Shown in pieces: positions 1-4,932 of a stretch of 8,109 bases of DNA. The notes beneath the pieces were generated by a model. That model saw only the letters and a list, made by a program, of their open reading frames with translations. It had not been told where the DNA came from and did not search any database. Position 1 is the first letter of the stretch, and every line of letters begins with the position of its first letter. The stretch comes from Pelotomaculum sp. (lineage in GTDB: Bacteria; Bacillota; Desulfotomaculia; Desulfotomaculales; Pelotomaculaceae). Where the stretch lies: the NCBI GenBank assembly GCA_003489345.1, contig DNIT01000017.1, forward strand, positions 3,648 through 11,756, given 5' to 3'. The position numbers and the translations under genes were made by a program.

Positions 1-327
1 AAAGTTGCCGTGGCCGTCTACCAAAGGGTAGCGGGAGGCAAAATCCTGGGCCAACCGGACCAGAGCATCATAAACTGCCACGTCACCATGGGGATGGTAC
101 TTGGCCAGTACTTCACCAACTATATAGGCCGACTTGCGGTGTGATTTATCGGAAGTTAAGCCCAGACTGTGCATGGCATAGAGAATGCGCCTGTGTACCG
201 GTTTCAGGCCGTCCCTTACGTCCGGCAGAGCCCGCCCTACGATTACGCTCATGGCGTAATCCAGATAAGAATGCTTCATCTCTTCGTTAATATTGATTGG
301 TACGATTTTTCCGGTTAATGACGGCAA
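1..327 (-). CDS. gyrA: DNA gyrase subunit A, N-terminal 109 residues (runs off the left edge)
   Basis: GyrA is the DNA-cleaving and religating subunit of gyrase, which works as GyrA2GyrB2 to put negative supercoils into DNA. The visible 109 residues are the start of the winged-helix breakage-reunion domain. They contain YAMSVIVGRALPDVRDGLKP (residues 24-43), HRRILYAM (45-52) and the quinolone-resistance region HPHGDVAVYD (78-87). The catalytic tyrosine (about 122) lies beyond the edge. Numbering matches E. coli, so residue 83 is valine where E. coli has the quinolone-contact serine; Asp87 is kept. The start is TTG at 327, chosen because a GAGGTG Shine-Dalgarno (336-341) sits 8 nt upstream and the protein then begins, as is usual, just before the conserved KIVPININEEM segment. 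No ATG or GTG fits. It has its own promoter at 373-401. The frame is open to base 1. Confidence 0.97.
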   Translation of the reverse strand, partial: MPSLTGKIVPININEEMKHSYLDYAMSVIVGRALPDVRDGLKPVHRRILYAMHSLGLTSDKSHRKSAYIVGEVLAKYHPHGDVAVYDALVRLAQDFASRYPLVDGHGNF

Positions 328-372
328 ACTCCGCTCACCTCAATCAATCCATTATTTTCTACGTACGAAGGA

Positions 373-401
373 ATTATATCAAAATGAGCCGTTAAATGCA
401 A
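373..401 (-). promoter_or_regulatory. gyrA promoter, sigma-A type
   Basis: On the minus strand a TTGCAT -35 box (396-401) is followed by a 17-nt spacer and a perfect TATAAT -10 box (373-378). Transcription should start near 366, giving a leader of about 40 nt that ends in the gyrA Shine-Dalgarno and TTG start. This is the best promoter match in the window. A 10-bp hairpin (407-434) ends only 5 nt upstream of the -35 box. Confidence 0.8.
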
Positions 402-404
402 TTT

Positions 405-573
405 GGCGGCCTGCTCATAATAAAGAGCAGGCCGTAAACCCGCTCTTTTCATACTTACATTTTTTGAGGTATCCAGGCCGGCCTCTCCCAAACAGTTTCC
501 GCACCGGCTCCACCGGAGGTAAATGTGTTTATTTTGGAGATATTTGCTTACCTGTAATACCGTTTATTCTGTA
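405..573 (-). ncRNA. Candidate short transcript or distal gyrA leader
   Basis: A promoter-like pair (580-607) and the strong hairpin at 407-434 bracket about 170 nt without a convincing ORF. The RNA would hold several self-complementary segments: AGGTAA (517-522) with TTACCT (548-553), the short hairpin CTCC/GGAG (508-518), the 10-bp palindrome AGGCCGGCCT (475-484), then the 10-bp hairpin. I could not match it to any riboswitch or leader class I know. It may be a small RNA, the structured leader of a longer gyrA transcript, or chance structure. Confidence 0.2.
407..434 (-). terminator. Perfect 10-bp hairpin just upstream of the gyrA promoter; possible terminator without U-tract
   Basis: CGGCCTGCTC (407-416) and GAGCAGGCCG (425-434) are perfect inverted copies with an 8-nt A/T loop. 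The stem is GC-rich enough to stop RNA polymerase, and its position would insulate gyrA from read-through out of the small-ORF region. On neither strand is it followed at once by a run of T, so it is not a canonical intrinsic terminator. It could instead be a processing site, a protein site, or a cruciform-forming element beside a supercoiling-related gene. Confidence 0.45.
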
Positions 574-579
574 CAACTA

Positions 580-607
580 ATTATATAAAATATTAAATTT
601 TCCGCAA
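580..607 (-). promoter_or_regulatory. Promoter-like sequence upstream of the gyrA leader region
   Basis: On the minus strand TTGCGG (602-607), a 16-nt spacer and a perfect TATAAT (580-585) are present. The surroundings are very AT-rich, so a chance TATAAT is possible. It overlaps the last codons of the broken reading frame at 593-903. If active, its transcript would run toward gyrA through a structured region. Confidence 0.4.
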
Positions 608-628
608 CCAAGCCGCCAGGTACTTATA

Positions 629-670
629 GGGTTTAAAACCCGGGGATGATACATATTTCCCCTTATCATC
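629..670. repeat. Two adjacent inverted repeats
   Basis: GGGTTT-A-AAACCC (629-641) is a perfect 13-nt palindrome around one central base. It is followed at once by GATGATA (645-651) and TATCATC (664-670), a perfect 7-bp stem with a 12-nt loop. An alternative pairing GGGGA/TCCCC overlaps the second element. No U-run follows. They could form protein sites or mutually exclusive RNA hairpins; no function is evident. Confidence 0.35.
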
Positions 671-729
671 ACACCTTTTAAGCAGCACGGTCTTTTTTTT
701 ACCCCAGGAGTCCTACCCGGAGTTTATAT

Positions 730-752
730 ATGCAATCAAGGGACACCACCTC
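730..752 (-). repeat. 23-nt repeat, copy 1
   Basis: This copy matches the one at 1360-1382 at 21 of 23 positions, with an uninterrupted 16-bp core CAAGGGACACCACCTC on the plus strand. On the minus strand it reads as a Shine-Dalgarno-like GAGGTG followed by GTG TCC CTT G. The GTG would open a 15-codon peptide starting V-S-L-D-C. It lies inside the broken reading frame 593-903. Confidence 0.7.
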
Positions 753-827
753 ATATTTTTCCGTCTCGTTTTTTGGGCAACATAGTTCATCCGCCCCAAA
801 CAACCTCCGGCACACTTTTCAGCCGAT

Positions 828-866
828 AGTTTCAATACCAGTTGAAACTCTTGCAGGAGAGCCTGC
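828..866. repeat. Inverted repeat AGTTTCAA/TTGAAACT with adjacent hairpin
   Basis: AGTTTCAA (828-835) and TTGAAACT (842-849) form a perfect 8-bp inverted repeat with a 6-nt centre. It is followed by GCAGG (853-857) and CCTGC (862-866) with a 4-nt loop. Both lie within the broken ORF 593-903. The first resembles the palindromic ends of some CRISPR repeats, but only one copy exists and there is no array. Confidence 0.4.
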
Positions 867-935
867 GGCCTGTGGCTGGAGATTATTATTTTTTTATTCC
901 CAATGAAGCACCTCCTGCGTATACCGCATCATTCT

Positions 936-1229
936 TTAAGGCCCTCTAACGCAGTGCCAGATAAAATCCTTTGTAACCAGCAGCGTTATCGCTACCGTCC
1001 ATTTAAACTGGCTGGTCACTGTATTCACCTTAAAAACGACCTTCTCATTCAGGAAGGCTTTAATTTCTTCTAAAGCAACGGGAGCCGCTGCAATTAAATC
1101 CTGTATGAAATTAGCTTTTTTTTGGACGGCGGCGCCCGCCAGGAATGCTGCTGCAAGAAACAGCAATGTCATTAATAAAGACTTTATTCTTTGCCCTTTA
1201 GCCGGCCGGTAGTTCGCGATAGTTCTCAT
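936..1229 (-). CDS. Small putative membrane or secreted protein, 97 aa
   Basis: I do not recognise this family. The protein starts with a basic stretch (R2 to K17, including RPAKGQRIK) followed by a hydrophobic run of about 20 residues (LLMTLLFLAAAFLAGAAV, about 19-36). That is the layout of an uncleaved N-terminal anchor or a signal peptide with an Ala-rich possible cleavage region. The rest is a short helix-prone segment (APVALEEIKAFLNEKVVF) and a second mildly hydrophobic stretch near the C-terminus. I chose ATG 1229; a TTG at 1256 would add 9 residues without a better ribosome site. The G-rich GGGGGG upstream is a poor Shine-Dalgarno, which weakens the call. It lies in the minus-strand run of small ORFs between the coiled-coil gene and gyrA. 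It could be a real lineage-specific small protein or a remnant. Confidence 0.45.
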   Translation of the reverse strand: MRTIANYRPAKGQRIKSLLMTLLFLAAAFLAGAAVQKKANFIQDLIAAAPVALEEIKAFLNEKVVFKVNTVTSQFKWTVAITLLVTKDFIWHCVRGP

Positions 1230-1324
1230 AAGACGTCCCCCCAGATTTATGTGCAATCACTATTTGTAATCACACCGGGTCATCTTTACTGCATGTAGTT
1301 GGCCATGGTGCTGGCCTTCTGAAG

Positions 1325-1338
1325 GGTTTATCTAAACC
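1325..1338. repeat. 14-bp palindrome upstream of the 97-aa ORF
   Basis: GGTTTATCTAAACC is two perfect 6-bp arms around TC, about 96 nt upstream of the ATG at 1229. It could be a small operator or a weak hairpin. No clear -10 or -35 boxes could be placed beside it, so no regulator is inferred. Confidence 0.35.
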
Positions 1339-1359
1339 ACTCATCCCACGGCATGCTTC

Positions 1360-1382
1360 ATACAAGCAAGGGACACCACCTC
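1360..1382 (-). repeat. 23-nt repeat, copy 2
   Basis: Second copy of the element at 730-752, differing at two positions. On the minus strand it follows an A-rich run and presents GAGGTG then GTG TCC CTT G. The GTG would open an 11-codon peptide beginning V-S-L-A-C. It starts 5 nt after the stop codon of the 65-codon ORF at 1388. A 5-bp inverted repeat, TGCTT/AAGCA (1354-1368), overlaps its left end. Confidence 0.7.
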
Positions 1383-1387
1383 TTTTT

Positions 1388-1585
1388 TTATTTTTTTGTA
1401 ATGTAAGTCTTTTTCGTTATCTCCCCCTCTTTACAAAAGTACCTTCGCCATATACCACCCAAGGACATATTGGTTATCCTTAAGTTCCTGGCCGATCCGA
1501 CAGGAATAATTTTAGCCTGTTCTCCGGCCTTTGCAGCCAGGCGGGCAGCGTCCCGGGCAACGCCGCCACGGTACAGGGCACTCAA
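1388..1585 (-). CDS. Ala-rich small ORF of uncertain status, 65 codons
   Basis: No family recognised. The N-terminal half is Ala/Arg-rich and protein-like (VARDAARLAAKAGEQAKIIP, about 9-28) with natural-looking codon use; the C-terminal 26 residues are basic and low in complexity. It lies 38 nt downstream of the coiled-coil gene and could be co-transcribed with it. The start is a problem. TTG 1585 is only 2 nt from AAGGAG, while a GTG at 1581 has ideal spacing (6 nt) but opens a different 33-codon frame ending at 1480. An internal ATG at 1468, in the 65-codon frame, has its own AAGGA 8 nt upstream and would give a 26-residue peptide starting M-S-L-G-G. So this may be one weakly started gene, two tiny coupled ORFs, or a remnant. 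Confidence 0.35.
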   Translation of the reverse strand: MSALYRGGVARDAARLAAKAGEQAKIIPVGSARNLRITNMSLGGIWRRYFCKEGEITKKTYITKK

Positions 1586-1623
1586 TACTCCTTCCTAAAT
1601 ACAATAAGACACTGCCTTCGCTT

Positions 1624-2295
1624 TTATTTTAAGGCCCCACAGATCCGTGTTAATTTAACCACGGCGTCATACATGGTTGACCAGAACTTTTCTTTTTCGG
1701 CGGTGATCTCATCGCGTACCTCAATTTGTGCTTCACGTTTTATAATCTCCCTTTCTTTATCCTGAAAGTCCAACTCCAGGTAACGGCGGTACTCCTCGCT
1801 TCTCTCCCTGACCTCGTTCTCAATGGCTGCAAGTCGCGCCTTGTACTCTTCCTGTTGTCTGACACCGGTTTCTTTAAGCTCAGTCCACTTGGCCTGGTAG
1901 TCTTCCTCAAGCGCCTTGGCCCTTAGTTCCAGTTCCTTGTTACGCTCTTCGATAAAAGCCTCCTGCGCTTGCTCCAATTCGCCAAGACGCGTCTCTCTGT
2001 CTGCGATGAGTTCCTCCTTGTCCTCTATGTACCTCAACTTGTCTTCAGCGTAAGCAATTTGCCCCAGGATCCGGTCCAGTTCTTCCTTGGCGTCTTGCAT
2101 CTCCTCTGCCTGCAGTCGGTATGTCGCGGCTTCTTTCCAGAATTGCGTCATGGTACTGCCTTTATCTTTAATAAAAGCCTGCACCGCCTGTATAATGGTG
2201 GCAGGCACCTCAACGTTGGGTATGCGGCAACTTTTAATAGTTTCTATGGTCTTTGATTCTCCGGAGGATTTTTTTAGAGCAGTGACTTTTGACAT
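1624..2295 (-). CDS. Coiled-coil protein with a possible ribbon-helix-helix head, 223 aa
   Basis: No named family recognised. Residues 22-62 read as a possible ribbon-helix-helix DNA-binding fold: a strand-like RIPNVEVPATI (24-34), a first helix IQAVQAFIKDKG (35-46), a turn, then STMTQFWKEAATYRL (47-61), which resembles the second helix of CopG/MetJ-type repressors. From about 62 to 202 the chain is almost pure Glu/Lys/Arg/Ala/Leu heptad-like sequence with no proline, a long coiled coil likely to dimerise. The last 20 residues (FWSTMYDAVVKLTRICGALK) are more hydrophobic. A DNA-binding head on a long coil recalls partition-associated or nucleoid proteins such as KfrA, but this is architecture only. 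The ATG is preceded by GGGGTGG about 6 nt upstream. It lies downstream of the gyrB terminator, so it needs its own promoter; a weak candidate lies near 2319-2342. Confidence 0.75.
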   Translation of the reverse strand: MSKVTALKKSSGESKTIETIKSCRIPNVEVPATIIQAVQAFIKDKGSTMTQFWKEAATYRLQAEEMQDAKEELDRILGQIAYAEDKLRYIEDKEELIADRETRLGELEQAQEAFIEERNKELELRAKALEEDYQAKWTELKETGVRQQEEYKARLAAIENEVRERSEEYRRYLELDFQDKEREIIKREAQIEVRDEITAEKEKFWSTMYDAVVKLTRICGALK

Positions 2296-2318
2296 AATTT
2301 ACCACCCCGTTTTTGATT

Positions 2319-2342
2319 AACATCTTATCATATCGATGCAAA
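2319..2342 (-). promoter_or_regulatory. Weak promoter candidate for the coiled-coil gene
   Basis: The region upstream of the ATG at 2295 contains TATGAT and TAAGAT -10-like hexamers on the minus strand (about 2322-2334) in an AT-rich setting. No good TTGACA match lies at proper spacing. A promoter is expected because the gyrB terminator lies just upstream, but the exact boxes are uncertain. Confidence 0.25.
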
Positions 2343-2434
2343 CTCCAAAAATGGTAGTTATCGTTAAATAAGTTTTATTTTCTTTTGAATCCTTTTTATA
2401 TCGCTTTATTATAAATATTCCATAATATGGATTT

Positions 2435-2479
2435 TTTATAAAAAAATAAGAGGCCCGGATGTGAATAAATCCGGCCTCT
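2435..2479 (-). terminator. Intrinsic terminator of gyrB
   Basis: On the minus strand, 22 nt after the gyrB stop, AGAGGCCGGAT (2469-2479) pairs with ATCCGGGCCTCT (2449-2460). The stem is about 11 bp with one bulged G and an 8-nt loop. A T-rich run follows (2438-2448). This is a textbook Rho-independent terminator and separates gyrB from the genes leading to gyrA. Confidence 0.9.
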
Positions 2480-2501
2480 CATGCCAAATGAAGTGCTTTT
2501 G

Positions 2502-4412
2502 TTAAACATCCAGGTTGCGCACAGCAAGCGCGTTTTCTGTAATAAAATCACGGCGTGGCTCTACCCGGTCGCCCATCAGCATGCTGAAGATGGTATCTGC
2601 TTCGATGGCGTCTTCCAGGTCAACCCGCAGGACTGTTCTGGTATCCGGGTCCATGGTAGTTTCCCAGAGTTGGGTGGCGTTCATTTCACCCAAACCTTTA
2701 TAGCGCTGAATGGAAACCCCGTCCCGACCGGTTTGTTTAAGGGTTCTCTCCAATTCTTCGTCGTTGTAAATATATCTTTCTGTTTTTCCCTTCTTGATCC
2801 GGTACAGAGGAGGCTGGGCAATGAAGACATACCCCGCCTCTATAAGCGGACGCATGTACCTGTAAAAGAAGGTCAGCAGCAGCGTTCTGATGTGGGCTCC
2901 GTCGATATCGGCATCAGACATCAAGATCAGCTTGTGATACCTGGCTTTATTAATGTCAAAATCCTCACCGATACCGGTGCCCATGGCGGTTATCATAGCT
3001 CTTATTTCTTCGTTGGCTAGAATTTTGTCCATTCTCGCCTTTTCAACGTTTAAAATTTTGCCGCGCAGGGGCAAAATTGCCTGGAAGCTTCTGTCACGTC
3101 CCTGCTTGGCCGACCCGCCGGCGGAATCACCCTCTACCAGGTAAAGTTCTGTCACCGACGGGTCGCGATCGGAGCAGTCTGCTAACTTGCCAGGCAGGGT
3201 TGAGCTTTCCAGGGCGCTTTTACGCCTGGTTAATTCCCTGGCCTTGCGTGCCGCCTCGCGGGCCCGCGCGGACGTAAGAGATTTTTCCAAAATGCGCTTG
3301 CCAATCGGCGGGTTTTCTTCCAGGAAGGTAGAAAGGCTTTCTCCAACCACATTGTCGACAATACCTCTGACCTCACTGTTACCCAGTTTGGTCTTGGTTT
3401 GTCCTTCAAATTGGGGATCCGTTACTTTAACGCTGATTACTGCAGTTAAACCTTCACGGATATCCTCTCCGGACAGGTTGCTGTTCCCATTTTTAAGCAA
3501 GTTGTATTTACGCCCGTAGTCGTTGATAACCCTGGTCAGAGAAGCCTTAAAACCGGCCTCATGGGTACCGCCGTCAATAGTATGGATATTATTGGCATAG
3601 GAAAGGATGTTCTCTACATAGGCATCGGTATACTGCATGCACACCTCAACCAATACTTCATCTTTCTGCTTTTGCATATAAATTGGTTTGCTGTGCAGAG
3701 GAGTTTTATTTTTATTGAGATGTGTGACAAAGTCCCGTATCCCCCCATCGTGGTAAAAAACGACCTCTGTCCCCTTGCGTAAATCACGCAGTATAATTTT
3801 GATGCCCATGTTCAGATAAGAAAGCTCCCTCAGTCGCTGCGCAAGGGTATCATGGCTAAAAACCAGCTCTTCAAAAATCTCCGGGTCAGGCTTAAAACTC
3901 ACTTTGGTGCCGTTACTTTTACTTTTGCCGATAATTTTTAACGCAGTAACCGGTTCGCCTCGCTGGTACCTTTGGTAATATACGTTACCGTCCCGTTTGA
4001 CTTCAACCTCCAGCCAAGCCGAAAGGGCGTTAACCACGGAAACACCAACACCGTGCAGCCCGCCTGATACTTTATAGCCGCCACCGCCGAATTTGCCGCC
4101 TGCGTGCAGCATGGTCAGGGCTACCTGTACCGCGGGAATACCTATTTTAGGGTGAAGATCAACAGGAATACCCCGTCCGTTGTCGATGACCGCGATTGAA
4201 TCATCTTCGTTGATAATAATCTCAATCTTATCGCAAAAACCAGCCATGGCCTCATCAATACTGTTGTCCACCACTTCATAAACCAAGTGGTGCAGGCCAC
4301 GGGCAGAGGTGCTGCCTATATACATGCCCGGCCGCCGCCTGACCGCCTCAAGTCCTTCCAAAACCTGAATATCCTCAGCGCCATAACGGACATTATTACT
4401 ATCGTCAGACAT
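2502..4412 (-). CDS. gyrB: DNA gyrase subunit B, 636 aa, complete
   Basis: GyrB is the ATPase subunit of gyrase. The GHKL ATPase domain shows VVDNSIDEA (48-55, Asn50 contacting Mg-ATP), DNGRGIPVD (77-85) and the lid motif SGGLHGVG (116-123). The transducer carries QTKTKLGNSEV (338-348), with the lysine that reaches the ATP gamma-phosphate. The TOPRIM domain has LVEGDSAGGSAKQGRDR (425-441, acidic Glu427) and SDADIDGAH (499-507, metal-binding Asp500/Asp502). The C-terminal RYKGLGEMN segment (570-578) touches GyrA. The length is that of Gram-positive GyrB, without the roughly 170-residue insertion of enterobacteria. GyrB and not ParE is favoured by the remB-gyrB neighbourhood and the nearby gyrA. 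ATG 4412 has AAGGAG 10 nt upstream. Its own promoter and terminator suggest a monocistronic unit, unlike the common gyrB-gyrA operon. Confidence 0.98.
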   Translation of the reverse strand: MSDDSNNVRYGAEDIQVLEGLEAVRRRPGMYIGSTSARGLHHLVYEVVDNSIDEAMAGFCDKIEIIINEDDSIAVIDNGRGIPVDLHPKIGIPAVQVALTMLHAGGKFGGGGYKVSGGLHGVGVSVVNALSAWLEVEVKRDGNVYYQRYQRGEPVTALKIIGKSKSNGTKVSFKPDPEIFEELVFSHDTLAQRLRELSYLNMGIKIILRDLRKGTEVVFYHDGGIRDFVTHLNKNKTPLHSKPIYMQKQKDEVLVEVCMQYTDAYVENILSYANNIHTIDGGTHEAGFKASLTRVINDYGRKYNLLKNGNSNLSGEDIREGLTAVISVKVTDPQFEGQTKTKLGNSEVRGIVDNVVGESLSTFLEENPPIGKRILEKSLTSARAREAARKARELTRRKSALESSTLPGKLADCSDRDPSVTELYLVEGDSAGGSAKQGRDRSFQAILPLRGKILNVEKARMDKILANEEIRAMITAMGTGIGEDFDINKARYHKLILMSDADIDGAHIRTLLLTFFYRYMRPLIEAGYVFIAQPPLYRIKKGKTERYIYNDEELERTLKQTGRDGVSIQRYKGLGEMNATQLWETTMDPDTRTVLRVDLEDAIEADTIFSMLMGDRVEPRRDFITENALAVRNLDV

Positions 4413-4449
4413 AGCCAGTCAACTCCTTACTTCAATACTCTAAATTATT

Positions 4450-4478
4450 ATATTACCATAAATTTGAAAAATACTCAA
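4450..4478 (-). promoter_or_regulatory. gyrB promoter, extended -10 type
   Basis: On the minus strand TTGAGT (4473-4478), a 17-nt spacer and TAATAT (4450-4455) are present, and the spacer ends in TGG, giving the TG of an extended -10. Transcription would start near 4443, about 30 nt before the ATG. An 11-nt palindrome ACCGT-A-ACGGT (4498-4508) lies 19 nt upstream of the -35 box and could be an activator or repressor site, though nothing identifies a regulator. Confidence 0.65.
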
Positions 4479-4508
4479 GTTTATCCGTACCTACAAAACC
4501 GTAACGGT

Positions 4509-4632
4509 AATATCAAAAAATAAAAAAACAGGATATAGATAACACGGTGGGCAGAAGCGAGAACCTTTCAAACGGACTTACGTTGCGAAGCAGTTCCGAA
4601 TGAATTTACACCCGCATTTTTAAAGCTGCCCA
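4509..4632 (-). other. Structured spacer between remB and gyrB
   Basis: After the remB stop the minus strand contains CTGGGCAG (4626-4633), matched 70 nt later by CTGCCCA (4548-4554). Between them is an imperfect CGGAACT/AGTCCG pairing. About 20 nt further come two T-runs (4514-4530 on the minus strand). This could be a loose terminator for the dnaN-recF-remB transcript or a structured leader. The stem is too open and too far from the T-run to call a canonical terminator, and no gene is seen here. Confidence 0.3.
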
Positions 4633-4654
4633 GTACATTGTCTCTGCTGTTGCC

Positions 4655-4903
4655 CTACTCAGCCAGAAAAGCGTCGGATCGTTTCCGTAAAGTAACACAG
4701 GAAATAGGAGATATATAAATCTCCTTGTTTGTCACGACATATGCTTTATCTTTGTCGTTTTGCGATATTTTTTTGATAAAACCTTCATCTTTGGAAATTT
4801 CTAAAAACTCCCTGGTAGCAGGAGCAAGCTTTGTTCTGTAATCAAGAATTGCGATAATATCTTTTTTGGGGACAACTACGTCTCCTCCCAGGTGTAAAAA
4901 CAT
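4655..4903 (-). CDS. remB: Extracellular matrix regulatory protein RemB (DUF370 family), 82 aa
   Basis: This small protein belongs to the RemA/RemB family (DUF370, YaaB of B. subtilis). RemA assembles into rings that bind and wrap DNA and activates biofilm-matrix genes in B. subtilis; RemB is its paralogue with a lesser role there. Typical features are the MFLHLGGDVVV start, KKDIIAILDY (13-22), a variable lysine-rich middle, and the C-terminal YISPISCVTLRKR (63-75). The recF-remB-gyrB position is the diagnostic context and separates it from RemA, which usually lies near gmk. ATG 4903 has a perfect AAGGAGG 7 nt upstream. It follows recF by 29 nt and is probably co-transcribed with it. The biofilm role in this organism is inference only. 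Confidence 0.93.
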   Translation of the reverse strand: MFLHLGGDVVVPKKDIIAILDYRTKLAPATREFLEISKDEGFIKKISQNDKDKAYVVTNKEIYISPISCVTLRKRSDAFLAE

Positions 4904-4932
4904 TTTTATTCCTCCTTTTAGTTAATGCAAAA

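Larger units (their letters stand above)
328..592. other. Non-coding stretch between gyrA and the broken ORF
   Basis: No ORF with a ribosome binding site and protein-like composition is visible here on either strand. An open frame on the plus strand from 293 to 580 overlaps the start of gyrA and has low-complexity content; I regard it as chance. What the region holds is the gyrA promoter, the 10-bp hairpin, short inverted repeats and a second promoter-like sequence, each listed separately. Confidence 0.6.
593..903 (-). pseudogene. Broken small reading frame (A7 tract frameshift plus internal TAG)
   Basis: A strong GGAGG (911-915) sits 7 nt before a TTG (901-903) that opens M-G-I-K-K and then hits TAA at 886-888, inside an A7 run (889-895 on the minus strand). 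One extra A, or a -1 slip on the in-phase A-AAA-AAA heptamer, joins it to a frame that stays open for about 63 codons (KIIISSHRPQALLQEF near its start) to TAG at 713-715. The same frame then runs 39 more codons (including FKPYKYLAAWLRKI) to TAA at 593-595. The total is 103 codons with one internal stop. The product is basic with scattered cysteines; I recognise no family. Most likely this is a decayed gene. Alternatives are a sequencing indel in the A7 run, programmed frameshifting, or a chance open frame. One copy of the 23-nt repeat lies inside it (730-752). Confidence 0.3.

Noticed and set aside
293..580. 95-residue frame on the plus strand across the gyrA start
   Set aside because: It overlaps the gyrA start and promoter, lacks a ribosome site and has no protein-like features.
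713..715. Pyrrolysine readthrough at the TAG of the broken frame
   Set aside because: No PYLIS-like context or pyl gene is visible in the window, and the protein has no methylamine methyltransferase features.
828..849. Possible CRISPR repeat (GTTTCAA ... TTGAAAC)
   Set aside because: The palindromic ends resemble some CRISPR repeats, but there is one copy only, no regular spacing and no cas gene.
1726..2320. Plus-strand frames opposite the coiled-coil gene
   Set aside because: Phe/Leu/Cys-rich products are the expected antisense reading of Glu/Lys-rich codons; no ribosome sites.
2481..3782. Several plus-strand frames of 60-180 codons inside gyrB
   Set aside because: They are antisense shadows of a highly conserved gene; their sequences are low in complexity with no initiation signals.
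4481..4489. DnaA box upstream of gyrB (TTATCCGTA)
   Set aside because: Only 7 of 9 consensus positions match, and the mismatches fall in the conserved ACA end.
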